Of a DNA stretch of 64,000 nt, positions 1-7,784 are shown in pieces. The notes under the pieces are model-generated. The model worked only from the letters and a program-made list of their open reading frames with translations, was not told the origin of the DNA and did no database searches. A program made the translations under genes and the position numbers. Positions within the stretch are counted from its first letter, which is position 1. Each line of letters starts with the position of its first letter. This DNA is from DATJPR01 sp963811705 (lineage in GTDB: Bacteria; Bacteroidota; Ignavibacteria; UBA10030; UBA6906): positions 1 through 64,000 of the forward strand of contig CAWESL010000007.1 of NCBI GenBank assembly GCA_963811705.1. Direction: 5' to 3'.

Positions 1-700
1 ACGATCCGGCGTTCATCCTAATGTAGTATGACCCTGAGCTAAGCCTTGGAGAAGCGTCGAATATGACGCTGTGCAAACCCGGCAACGTGACGGCGGACAC
101 GAGAGTCTGGATCACGCGACCCAGCGGGTCGTAGACCTTCAGCTCAACATGTTGCGTTCTGGATGTTTGGAACCAAATCGTGGTACTCGGATTGAACGGA
201 TTGGGATAATTCGCGAGCAAACCATATTGATCTGGCAGTTCCTGTTGCCGTCGCTCCACCGCATCGGTCAAACAGTTGCTTTGAAACGCTTTGAAGGAAA
301 AGCCCGGGCTACTGTGAGGGTTGTACTCGAACTGAATCGAGCCAATCAGCAACGGCTGGGACAGGAAAGGAAACTTCTTGTGCCAGTCCCGGTAGATGAC
401 TGCTCTATACGCGCCAGGAGTGGCACCTACAAATGAGGTCCGAAGGTTGAACAAACAATCACAAAGTGCGGTGAGGCTTGACGTATCTTCTTGCACGATA
501 TAGAGCGTGTCCGACGACAAGGAGACTCTGGTGACAAACACAGAGGCACAGTTGCCGCAAGCGGTGAGGTCCCAGATATTGATAGTGTCCGCGACAACTT
601 CGATAGTCAGGGAATCCTTGCCCTTGAAGTCGCAAAGCGGCTGGGCGAGAGAAATGGTCGTGCAGACGGCAACAAATAGATATAGAATCAGGGTCTTCAT
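1..700 (-). CDS. Cassette-borne secreted protein with type IX sorting domain (3' end outside window)
   Basis: An open frame runs from an ATG at 698-700 off the left edge (233 codons seen). The start reads MKTLILYLFVAVCTTISLAQ, a clear signal peptide. The middle (about 30-150) is unrecognised and has paired cysteines. From about residue 155 it reads NYPNPFNPSTTIWF and later VYDPLGRVI and SGSYYIRM, the Por/type IX secretion C-terminal sorting domain. The protein is probably exported through the type IX system to the surface or medium. It is the last cassette gene visible; its attC lies outside the window. The passenger function is unknown. Confidence 0.8.
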   Translation of the reverse strand, partial: MKTLILYLFVAVCTTISLAQPLCDFKGKDSLTIEVVADTINIWDLTACGNCASVFVTRVSLSSDTLYIVQEDTSSLTALCDCLFNLRTSFVGATPGAYRAVIYRDWHKKFPFLSQPLLIGSIQFEYNPHSSPGFSFKAFQSNCLTDAVERRQQELPDQYGLLANYPNPFNPSTTIWFQTSRTQHVELKVYDPLGRVIQTLVSAVTLPGLHSVIFDASPRLSSGSYYIRMNAGS

Positions 701-737
701 GGAGACCTTCGTAAGGTTGAGTGCAATTAGAATGCCC

Positions 738-1005
738 GCCTAACGGCCGCGGCCCGATTCGACATAACTTAACGTTTCTCAGTTAAGTTGTAGTCGAATC
801 GAGGATCCCGCTCATTCGAATTTCCATGGAGCGGGAGCGGCGGCGGATATGGAAACACTATTGATTTAGGGTACGTTGAGATGTCAGCCGCAATGTTGTA
901 TCGTCTCTTGAACTCGTTTCATGCCGGCCACTATTGATGGAGGGACCTTCCGTCAGCTCCAGTTTACCCGCCATGCTTCACCTTTTGGCGGGCCGCTTGT
1001 TAGGT
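738..1005 (-). repeat. attC site, class I with hairpin inserts in both arms
   Basis: Core boxes are GCCTAAC (738-744) and GTTAGGT (999-1005). At 268 bp it is far longer than the 158-bp basic form. The left arm carries the nested element whose main hairpin pairs AACTTAAC with GTTAAGTT. The right arm has a second small hairpin, CCCGCC...GGCGGG, between CAGCTCCAG and CCGCTTG. It is the attC of the HigBA cassette. Confidence 0.85.
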
Positions 1006-1013
1006 GGCCGCTG

Positions 1014-1042
1014 TTGACATTATGTCAGACTTGACATATATT
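1014..1042 (+). promoter_or_regulatory. Probable promoter and operator of the higBA cassette
   Basis: TTGACA at 1014-1019 lies 17 bases before TATATT at 1037-1042. The 13-bp palindrome TGACATTATGTCA (1015-1027) overlaps the -35 box and is a plausible binding site for the HigA repressor. The expected transcription start falls near the ATG at 1049, which would make the mRNA nearly leaderless. Autoregulation is known for HigBA systems; here it is inferred from the palindrome alone. Confidence 0.5.
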
Positions 1043-1048
1043 GAACCT

Positions 1049-1384
1049 ATGGAAAAGCCGGACAAACCTCTCGTCTGGTTACACGGGGAAGTAAAGAGTC
1101 CGCCCTTTTCTCGGTCGGCAAGACTTGAAGCAGGCTTCCTATTGCGCCGACTGCAGAAGGGTGATCGACTTGGTCTCCCCTTTTCCCGTCCAATGCCGAC
1201 CATTGGACCGCGCTGCCATGAACTCCGAATAACTGACGCTGGTTCAACCTTTCGAATCGTCTACAGGATCGATTCGGATGCAATTGTGATTCTTGACGTG
1301 TTCCAGAAACAAACCCAAAAGACACCTCAAACGGTGATCGACACCTGTAAAAGACGTATCCGTATGTATGAGAACAAGGAGTAA
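1049..1384 (+). CDS. higB: HigB/RelE-like toxin (Gp49-like family)
   Basis: A protein of 111 aa whose first residues, MEKPDKPLVWLHGEVKSPPF, and core (LEAGFLLRRLQKG, PMPTIGPRCHELRI) match the phage Gp49-like branch of RelE/HigB toxins. In this family the toxin is a ribosome-associated mRNA endonuclease. The ATG at 1049 is preferred over GTG 1004 and ATG 1022: it matches the family N-terminus, and the earlier codons overlap attC or the operator. The antitoxin gene follows after 5 bases in higB-higA order. The pair points against the array and has its own promoter. Confidence 0.8.
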   Translation: MEKPDKPLVWLHGEVKSPPFSRSARLEAGFLLRRLQKGDRLGLPFSRPMPTIGPRCHELRITDAGSTFRIVYRIDSDAIVILDVFQKQTQKTPQTVIDTCKRRIRMYENKE

Positions 1385-1389
1385 GCACC

Positions 1390-1707
1390 ATGAAAAGAGC
1401 AAAACAAGCGCGGCTTGCGGCAACAGGCTGGCGCGTCGGTTCAGCTTCCGAGTTTCTGGAACTCTCTCCAGAGGAATCGACCTATCTGGAGATGAAACTC
1501 GAGTTGAGTCGCACGCTCCAGGACCGACGGAAACGCAAACGACTCACTCAACACGAACTCGCTCGCATTTTGAAATCTAGCCAATCGCGAGTCGCCAAAA
1601 TGGAGTCCGGAGATCCCTCCGTCTCGCTTGACTTGTTGGTACGCTCACTTCTGGCACTGGGCACACCAAAGAAATCTCTCTTGCGAGCGCTCCCCTTGCC
1701 ACGTTAG
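1390..1707 (+). CDS. higA: HigA-like antitoxin, XRE family
   Basis: A protein of 105 aa with a helix-turn-helix of the Cro/CI type at about residues 52-91 (LTQHELARILKSSQSRVAK). It should neutralise the upstream toxin and repress the shared promoter. A strong ribosome site (AAGGAG) overlaps the toxin stop, so translation is coupled. The stop TAG lies inside a GTTAGGT sequence (1703-1709) just before the cassette boundary. The module probably stabilises the array against loss, as toxin-antitoxin cassettes do in Vibrio superintegrons. Confidence 0.82.
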   Translation: MKRAKQARLAATGWRVGSASEFLELSPEESTYLEMKLELSRTLQDRRKRKRLTQHELARILKSSQSRVAKMESGDPSVSLDLLVRSLLALGTPKKSLLRALPLPR

Positions 1708-1715
1708 GTGCGGCC

Positions 1716-1962
1716 ACCTAACGGCCTAACGGACTGATCCCGATTCGACACAACTTAACGATCCTCCGTTAAGTTGTAGTCGAATCGAGGATCCCGCTCA
1801 TTCGAATTTCCATGGAGCGGGAGCTGCGGCGGAATCAGTTACACTGTTTGGGAACGGGTACGTTGAGAACTTAGACGATCCGTTGTTTCGTTTCTTGAAC
1901 TCGATTCAAGCCAGCCGTATTCCCCAAACGGTACTTCCGTCAGCTCCAGCCGCTTGTTAGGC
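1716..1962 (-). repeat. attC site, class I with nested hairpin and repeated core boxes
   Basis: The right core is GTTAGGC (1956-1962) and the left core ACCTAAC (1716-1722). A second GCCTAAC follows at 1724-1730, and GTTAGGT lies at 1703-1709, so three core-like boxes sit within 28 bases. The nested TCCCG...CGGGA hairpin element is present. It is the attC of the barrel-protein cassette. Confidence 0.82.
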
Positions 1963-1969
1963 GGCACAC

Positions 1970-2470
1970 TCAATTGTTGATCTTAAAGCGAAAGAAGATT
2001 GCCATTGAATTGACATCGACTAGGTGATCGCCCTCCAAATTGGTATCGTCTGGCCCACGATCGTAGCTCAGCTTGAAACCAAATGCAATTAGACGGCTTG
2101 GGTGGATCATCAGACCGGCGTCCAGTCCCCAATCGTAATATGGCTGATGCGTGTGAGCATAGTAAGAGTGATTGGGATAGAAATTGTAGGAGAACTTCGG
2201 GACGATGAAGAAGTACTCTCCGATCTGGACTCCAACGAATACTTTTTGGAACAGAATGGCATCAAATCTCGGCTGCATAAAAGTGGTAACGCCTCCAACC
2301 ACGTAGAATTGGTGGAGCGGGAGTGGATGGAAATACTCGCCTGAGTAAGAGTAGCCCACTCGGTCCTGAGTTCCGACGGATAGTTCTACCCCACTCGAGT
2401 ACTGCGCCACTGCAGATAGAGAACCACAACACATAAGAATTGAAGAAACAATGACCCGAATCGTTCGCAT
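1970..2470 (-). CDS. Exported outer-membrane barrel-like protein, cassette-borne
   Basis: A protein of 166 aa. The first 22 residues (MRTIRVIVSSILMCCGSLSA and following) form a signal peptide. The remainder alternates hydrophobic and aromatic residues in short strands (QFYVVGGVTTF, VFVGVQIGEYFFIVPKFSY, FGFKLSYD) and ends in a strand with phenylalanines. This is typical of small outer-membrane beta-barrels in Bacteroidota. It is the only gene in its cassette and is oriented with the array. No family can be named. Confidence 0.65.
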   Translation of the reverse strand: MRTIRVIVSSILMCCGSLSAVAQYSSGVELSVGTQDRVGYSYSGEYFHPLPLHQFYVVGGVTTFMQPRFDAILFQKVFVGVQIGEYFFIVPKFSYNFYPNHSYYAHTHQPYYDWGLDAGLMIHPSRLIAFGFKLSYDRGPDDTNLEGDHLVDVNSMAIFFRFKINN

Positions 2471-2510
2471 GAGCTCTCATTCAGTACGGGCAATTACATC
2501 AGCGTGTGCC

Positions 2511-2806
2511 GCCTAACGGCCGCGGCCCGTCCCGACAGTGTCGGGACGCGGTCTCGTCTCGTCCGAAGGACGAGACGGACTGATCCCGATTCGACACAAC
2601 TTAACGATCCTCAGTTAAGTTGTTGTCGAATCGAGGATCCCGCTCATTCGAATTTCCATGGAGCGGGAGCTGCGGGGATAGGGATACACTATTGAATCAG
2701 GGTACGTCGAGAAATATGCTTCACCGTTGTTTCCACTCTTGAACTCGTTTTACGCCAGCCACTATTGTTGAAAGGTCCTTCCGTCAGCTCCAGCCGCTTG
2801 TTAGGC
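2511..2806 (-). repeat. attC site, class I with long nested hairpin insert
   Basis: Core boxes are at 2511-2517 and 2800-2806, 296 bp apart end to end. Besides the usual nested hairpin it carries two further perfect hairpins, CGTCCCGACA/TGTCGGGACG and CGTCTCGTCC/GGACGAGACG. It is the attC of the MntA-HepT cassette. Confidence 0.85.
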
Positions 2807-2868
2807 CGCTGGCAAGTGAATAAACAAATGCCTAAATTTGCCCCTGAAAGTCAACATATGAGACAACA

Positions 2869-3159
2869 ATGACAGGACTACCAGCCGATATCACGCAAAT
2901 TAAGATACTGTGCACAAAGTACAGCGTCAGTTCACTCTCCGTGTTTGGGTCCTATGCACGAGGAGAGGCCCGCACAGACAGCGATATCGACCTCTTGGTC
3001 TCCTTCTCTGAACGTGTCAGCTTTTTGAGGATGGTCGCTCTTGAGCGCGAATTGGCTCATCTGCTGGGTCGAGAGGTAGACCTTCAGACTGAAGAAGCCC
3101 TGAGTCCATACCTACGGGACCGTATCCTCAAAGAACGGCAACTCATCTATGCCGCATGA
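2869..3159 (+). CDS. mntA: MntA-like nucleotidyltransferase antitoxin
   Basis: A protein of 96 aa, the minimal nucleotidyltransferase fold. The motif G27-S28-Y-A-R-G followed by S-D39-I-D41 is the nucleotide and metal site of the family. MntA proteins AMPylate and thereby silence the HepT partner. The gene lies upstream of, and overlaps by 11 bases, the HEPN gene. The module points against the array, so it needs its own promoter; none with a good consensus was identified in the 62 bases before the ATG. Confidence 0.82.
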   Translation: MTGLPADITQIKILCTKYSVSSLSVFGSYARGEARTDSDIDLLVSFSERVSFLRMVALERELAHLLGREVDLQTEEALSPYLRDRILKERQLIYAA

Positions 3160-3487
3160 CGACGGCGTTTACCTTCACCACATTCAAGATGCCATCGGCC
3201 GGATAGAAGAATACCTTCGCGGCGTTGACGAGGCAACCTTCAAACAACAAACTCTCATCCAGGACGGTGTGATTCGCCAGATTGAGATTATTGGCGAAGC
3301 GACAAAACGTCTCTCCCCCACCTTTCGGACCTCTCACAACCAGATACCGTGGCAAGATATTGCCCGGATGCGCGACAAATTGATTCACGACTACTTCGGC
3401 GTCGACGTCGAGAAGGTCTGGCTCACCACCAAAGAAGACATCCCTCCGTTGAAGGTCGTCGTCGATCGCGTCCTCTCCGAGATGTAG
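3149..3487 (+). CDS. hepT: HepT-like HEPN toxin (DUF86)
   Basis: A helical protein of 112 aa. The RX4HXY active-site motif is intact at R75-DKLI-H80-D-Y82, in the context RMRDKLIHDYFGVD that is typical of DUF86/HepT ribonucleases. It overlaps mntA, the usual arrangement for translational coupling. It forms a second addiction module in this array, also reversed relative to the other cassettes. Confidence 0.82.
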   Translation: MPHDDGVYLHHIQDAIGRIEEYLRGVDEATFKQQTLIQDGVIRQIEIIGEATKRLSPTFRTSHNQIPWQDIARMRDKLIHDYFGVDVEKVWLTTKEDIPPLKVVVDRVLSEM

Positions 3488-3500
3488 GACCTTGCCAGCG

Positions 3501-3797
3501 GCCTAACGGCCGCGGCCCGTCCCGACAGTGTCGGGACGCGGTCTCGTCTCGTCCGAAGGACGAGACGGACTGATCCCGATTCGACACAACTTAACGATCC
3601 TCAGTTAAGTTGTTGTCGAATCGAGGATCCCGCTCATTCGAATTTCCATGGAGCGGGAGCTGCGGCGGAAATGGGTACACTATTGGATTACGGTACGTTG
3701 AGAAGTCAGCTTCACCGTTGTTTCCACTCTTGAACTCGCTTCACGCCGGCCGTAATCCCCAAAGGGTGCTTCCGTCAACTCCAGCCGCTTGTTAGGG
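3501..3797 (-). repeat. attC site, class I with long nested hairpin insert
   Basis: Core boxes are at 3501-3507 and GTTAGGG 3791-3797 (297 bp). It has the same three-hairpin insert as the neighbouring sites at 2511 and 4541. Confidence 0.85.
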
Positions 3798-3808
3798 CGC
3801 AAGACGCG

Positions 3809-4519
3809 TTAGTGAAAGCTAACCAACTCTTCGAATGTGCCAATCTTGTCGAAGGTGACCACCCAAACACCGTCAACAAGTTCCCTCCGAATCTCGTGGA
3901 AGAGCGTTTGGCCTTCTTTGCCAGGAACAGGATCGGCTAACTCACGTTGCAACTGTGCAATCAATATCGGCTTGTTATTCTCGACATGATACGTCTCAGA
4001 GTCGTAGCACCCTGCTGCACAGGTAATCGAGGACACTGTGATGCAGTGTGAAGATTCGTTTAGGCTAGGATCGCACGCAACATCGGTGAAGGCCTCACTG
4101 AATTCGAATTTGCTTTGAGCCGGGTTGAAGAGCCAAACGTTATAGTTGGTTGCCCCATGATTTCCCAAGTTGCATGGGCATAAGATGTCCAGGTATCCAT
4201 CAAAATTCATATCCTGAAATTGGAGCCCGTATTCCAGTGCTTCAAGTTCGCCCACTCTCTCGCGATGGACGATAACTTGAACGGTGTCTTTGCAGCTACC
4301 TAAGTCTGAGACACGATAGGCCACGAGATCATAAAAAGTCGCATTGGAATCTCTTTGTTCCAGCGCCTGCAATCGAATCGCACATCGGGGCAAGCTCGGG
4401 TTGAGCTGGACTACAAATATGCTGTCATATATGATGACGGTGCTGTCGGCACTTGGCACTGCAAACAAGTCAGTGGACAGATAAGGAAGCATGAGTAGCA
4501 GCAGAGAACAAATTCGCAT
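3809..4519 (-). CDS. Exported protein with FG-GAP/VCBS-like motif, cassette-borne
   Basis: A protein of 236 aa from the ATG at 4519; an ATG at 4528 is equally possible, and upstream codons lie inside attC. Residues 1-24 are a signal peptide (MRICSLLLLMLPYL...). At D103-N105-D107-G-D111 it has DMNFDGYLDI, the calcium-loop pattern of FG-GAP/VCBS repeats, followed by NVWLFNP. This arrangement is also found in the XAC2610 family of secreted proteins. Nine or so cysteines suggest disulfides in the periplasm or outside. Function is unknown. Confidence 0.65.
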   Translation of the reverse strand: MRICSLLLLMLPYLSTDLFAVPSADSTVIIYDSIFVVQLNPSLPRCAIRLQALEQRDSNATFYDLVAYRVSDLGSCKDTVQVIVHRERVGELEALEYGLQFQDMNFDGYLDILCPCNLGNHGATNYNVWLFNPAQSKFEFSEAFTDVACDPSLNESSHCITVSSITCAAGCYDSETYHVENNKPILIAQLQRELADPVPGKEGQTLFHEIRRELVDGVWVVTFDKIGTFEELVSFH

Positions 4520-4540
4520 GGTAGACATATCTGTCTTGCG

Positions 4541-4837
4541 CCCTAACGGCCGCGGCCCGTCCCGACAGTGTCGGGACGCGGTCTCGTCTCGTCCGAAGGA
4601 CGAGACGGACTGATCCCGATTCGACACAACTTAACGTTTCTCAGTTAAGTTGTAGTCGAATCGAGGATCCCGCACGTACGACATTCCAATGAGCGGGAGC
4701 TGCGGCGGAAAGGGATACACTATTGAATCAGGGTACGTTGAGATCTTCGCCGTACCGTTGTTTAGAATCTTATACTCGTTTCACGCCAGCCACTTTCCGA
4801 CCACCGTACTTCCGTCAGCTCCAGCCGCTTGTTAGGC
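4541..4837 (-). repeat. attC site, class I with long nested hairpin insert
   Basis: Core boxes are CCCTAAC (4541-4547) and GTTAGGC (4831-4837). The insert is like its neighbours, but the second hairpin region carries a different loop (CACGTACGACATTCCAATGAG). Confidence 0.85.
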
Positions 4838-4846
4838 CGCCACAGC

Positions 4847-5311
4847 TCACTTTCCAGTCGAGTCGTGCAACTTTTTGTATTGCGTCCACCATTGAAGTAT
4901 GCTATCCCTGGGCCATACAAACGAATCAGAGTTCATTTGTGGAGGATAAACATTGCATCTGAATCCCAAGATCAGAAAAGCAGCTTCCCGTCCGACGGTG
5001 GATCTCGTCGAATCATAGAAGGATGAAAAGGCAGCCGACACATTTGCACAAGAGTTCGTGTTGTCAAGTAGAGTAAGCAGGCTCGGAATGTCACTCTCCT
5101 TGACCCAATCTCGGACCGGCCACATAGAGAACGGCTTCTGGTGATTTCGTAGTGTGTCCAAGAACGCAACCGGACGGTTCTTCTTGAAGAATTCTGGCCA
5201 ACGAGTCTCGGCGACAGCCCGGAACCGCTCGCCGGGGCATCCCGTGGATTGTGGTACGGCTTGGCCACAGAGGGTCGCACATAAAATCGCAAGAGCAACT
5301 AGTAGTCGCAT
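4847..5311 (-). CDS. Exported hypothetical protein, cassette-borne
   Basis: A protein of 154 aa with the signal peptide MRLLVALAILCATLCGQA. The mature part is polar with three cysteines and many tryptophans and phenylalanines (MWPVRDWVKESDIPSLLTLL). No known family is recognised. It is the single gene of its cassette, read with the array. Confidence 0.6.
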   Translation of the reverse strand: MRLLVALAILCATLCGQAVPQSTGCPGERFRAVAETRWPEFFKKNRPVAFLDTLRNHQKPFSMWPVRDWVKESDIPSLLTLLDNTNSCANVSAAFSSFYDSTRSTVGREAAFLILGFRCNVYPPQMNSDSFVWPRDSILQWWTQYKKLHDSTGK

Positions 5312-5333
5312 GACGTCGTTGAAGTCTGTGGCG

Positions 5334-5576
5334 GCCTAACGGCCGCGGCTGATCCCGATTCGACACAACTTAACGATCCTCAGTTAAGTTGTTGTCGAAT
5401 CGAGGATCCCGCTCATTCGAATTTCCATGGAGCGGGAGCTGCGGCGGAAACAGTTACACCATTGAATTAGGGTACGTTGAGATCTTCGCCGTAACGTTGT
5501 TTCAATTCTTGAACTCGTTTCACGACGGCCGCATTCCGACCAAGTTACTTCCGTCAGCTCCAGCCGCTTGTTAGGG
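5334..5576 (-). repeat. attC site, class I with 85-bp nested hairpin insert
   Basis: Core boxes are at 5334-5340 and GTTAGGG 5570-5576 (243 bp). The insert occupies 5353-5437, begins TCCCG and ends CGGGA, and interrupts the CTGA/GCTG stem sequence seen uninterrupted in the basic 158-bp sites. Confidence 0.87.
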
Positions 5577-5588
5577 CGCACAATTTCG

Positions 5589-6242
5589 CTACATCGAGGA
5601 ATTGAAAAGCATATAGGTGATTCCCCATTTCTGTTGCTGTTTCTGCAAGACCACAAACACTTCGAAAAATCCATGTTCGATCTCGGATCTCCTGAAGTAG
5701 ACCAGCGCCTGACCTTGTGTCGAGTCGAACCCAACTCGCGAAAATCGAATGACGCCATTGGACCTTAGCCAAAAATCAACTGGAGCTCGTTTTCCCGCCA
5801 CGCTGGAGGACTGGAGAAGATACGGCAAGGCAAGGTGAAATCGAGCACTGTCCAATGAGGTCTTGTGAGCGTTGACGATGTCGAAGTCACGAAAGATATG
5901 GACTCAATCCAATCGTGGCAAATTTTGAACAAGGTGCGGCCGAAGAATCGGCGGGCTAATTGGGAAACGGTACGCGGAGTCCATTGGGTTGAGAATGAAG
6001 CCAGACGCTGACGCAGGAAAGAACTGCCAAAGCTTCGGTTGAGGGAGAACCGTACTGTCTTCAATGACAATCGCCCGGATCCGTCCGGCTCGAAATGGCT
6101 CCCACCGCTCCATGTAAACAGAATCGAGGATGCAGTCGTATACCGCGTACTCCTCCGATCGCACTTGATTGGGCGGAGGGAGCGGCTTGTTGCAGGCAAG
6201 AAGCCCGAACACTATCACGGCAATGAAGTTGCGAATGTGCAT
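5589..6242 (-). pseudogene. Lipoprotein gene interrupted by one in-frame TGA
   Basis: From ATG 6242 the frame reads MHIRNFIAVIVFGLLACNKP, a lipoprotein signal with lipobox LLAC. It stops at TGA 5904-5906, then continues without frameshift for 105 codons to 5589 (VHIFRDFDIVNAHKTSLDSA, later FWLRSNGVIRFSRVGFD). The downstream part looks like genuine protein, so a single nonsense change or TGA recoding separates the two halves. The two halves together would give 217 residues. A sequencing error at one base is also possible. Confidence 0.65.
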
Positions 6243-6248
6243 TGTGCG

Positions 6249-6491
6249 ACCTAACGGCCGCGGCTGATCCCGATTCGACACAACTTAACGTTTCTCAGTT
6301 AAGTTGTAGTCGAATCGAGGATCCCGCACGTACGACATTCCAATGAGCGGGAGCTGCGGCGGATATGGGTACACTATTGAATTAGGGTACGTTGAGAAGT
6401 ACGCTTCATCGTTGTTTCCACTCTTGAACGCGTTTCACACCGGCCACTTCTGATCGAGGATCCTTCCGTCAGCTCCAGCCGCTTGTTAGGC
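6249..6491 (-). repeat. attC site, class I with nested hairpin insert
   Basis: Core boxes are ACCTAAC 6249-6255 and GTTAGGC 6485-6491 (243 bp). The nested element has the loop variant GTTTCTCA and the CACGTACGAC segment. Confidence 0.85.
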
Positions 6492-6531
6492 GGCGGACGC
6501 GCTGGATCTCGCGACCTTCTAGTTCGGAGGT

Positions 6532-7557
6532 CTAGCCAGCTTCAGGAAGTCCGACTTTGTGCAAATCCGATTCTTGCAGATACCCTTCGACTCCGTCAAT
6601 GCGAACGTGCAGCCAGTAATTGAGTCCATCCTTGCAAGCGTCCAGAAACTGAATCCGTGAGTCTCTTGCAATTCGAATGCGCTTTTCGACCGGGCTGGTA
6701 GATTCGGGCTTCCGATAGAGAGTGACGGTGTCGTCGCTGCTGCTCTCGAGGTATCGTTCCCTGTCGTTCAGGGCGGAGATAGAATCGATCCTGACCTGGT
6801 ACCTCGCCTGATAGAATTCTGGGGGCGAATTTGGCCGCCACCAAACTGGATAGAGCCTGAGAACAGTGAAATTGCCAGTCCACCAGTCGGATTCGATTGC
6901 TGGCTCACCCGTGCTATCGCTAGCATATTCTGACTCCGTTCTGTGGCCATCGGTGGTTTTAATAAGGACAGGTCGAAAGGCAGAAGAACTAAAGCCATTT
7001 GCGGTCGGAGATATTTCCATCGAATATGGAACCAAGTTGCCAATTTTGTCGAGCCCATAGAGAGTCCCACTCAACCCCTCACCTGGTGCATTGGGCTCAG
7101 CGTCCGTCATAAACAGAATTAATGGGCCAACTCGGGGAATCACTATCTGTTCCGGTCGCAGAGACGTGGTGGATTCACCGACGCCCCACTGATAATCTAT
7201 GCGACGGAGAATCTTGCCGTGTGAATCAATGAACGTATACCCGAAATCCGTATCATCCCAACCTTTCGAATGCCCAGAATCCAGATGAACGTGTTCTATC
7301 TCGACAAACACTTGCACAGTATCATCCGAATGGTTCAGAAGGATGAAGGGTCCATACCGGAGGGTGCTCGCAGTGAATGTTGTGTCAGACTGTGTATGTC
7401 GAGTCTCCACCATTGGTTGCGGTGGAGCACCGTGTGCCTCTGGAGTTTCGGTGGACAGCTCGGTCCGAACAGTTTTGGCGGCCTCCTTTGTGTCAGAGTG
7501 ACAGCCAACTATGCAGAAGAGCGCCACAGCCAAGAAGATGTGCAGCTCTGATTGCAT
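6532..7557 (-). CDS. Lipoprotein with C-terminal SH3-like segment, cassette-borne
   Basis: A protein of 341 aa from ATG 7557, chosen over 7584 because GGAGG lies 9 bases upstream of it. The start MQSELHIFLAVALFCIVGC ends in a lipobox cysteine. The body is rich in beta strands, and the last 60 residues (SRIQFLDACKDGLNYWLHVR...GYLQESDL) resemble a bacterial SH3 domain. It is probably anchored in a membrane facing the periplasm or surface. This is the largest cassette gene here apart from the partial one. Function is unknown. Confidence 0.68.
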   Translation of the reverse strand: MQSELHIFLAVALFCIVGCHSDTKEAAKTVRTELSTETPEAHGAPPQPMVETRHTQSDTTFTASTLRYGPFILLNHSDDTVQVFVEIEHVHLDSGHSKGWDDTDFGYTFIDSHGKILRRIDYQWGVGESTTSLRPEQIVIPRVGPLILFMTDAEPNAPGEGLSGTLYGLDKIGNLVPYSMEISPTANGFSSSAFRPVLIKTTDGHRTESEYASDSTGEPAIESDWWTGNFTVLRLYPVWWRPNSPPEFYQARYQVRIDSISALNDRERYLESSSDDTVTLYRKPESTSPVEKRIRIARDSRIQFLDACKDGLNYWLHVRIDGVEGYLQESDLHKVGLPEAG

Positions 7558-7626
7558 ACAGCAAGACCTCCGTTTGGATGACAAGCCCTATATCCTCATG
7601 GGTTGGAAACGGCCACCGCGGACGCC

Positions 7627-7784
7627 GCCTAACGGCCGCGTTTCACCTGCGGCGGAACAAACTCTACCTTACCGCAAGGGTCGCGTGCAATATTGAATTT
7701 CATTTGCTGAACATTCTAAACTTCGACATTCGGCGGCCACATACTGAACCGCGTGATTCCGTCAGGTGCAAACGCTTGTTAGGC
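7627..7784 (-). repeat. attC site, class II
   Basis: Core boxes are at 7627-7633 and 7778-7784 (158 bp). The arms are TTTCACCTG and CAGGTGCAAACG, which pair with one extra G. The central part differs from most others. Confidence 0.87.

Noticed and set aside
5091..5366. Minus-strand ORFs beginning MSNRDQ within attC sites
   Set aside because: The common start is a translation of the nested attC hairpin and precedes unrelated cassettes. Real starts lie after the attC core.
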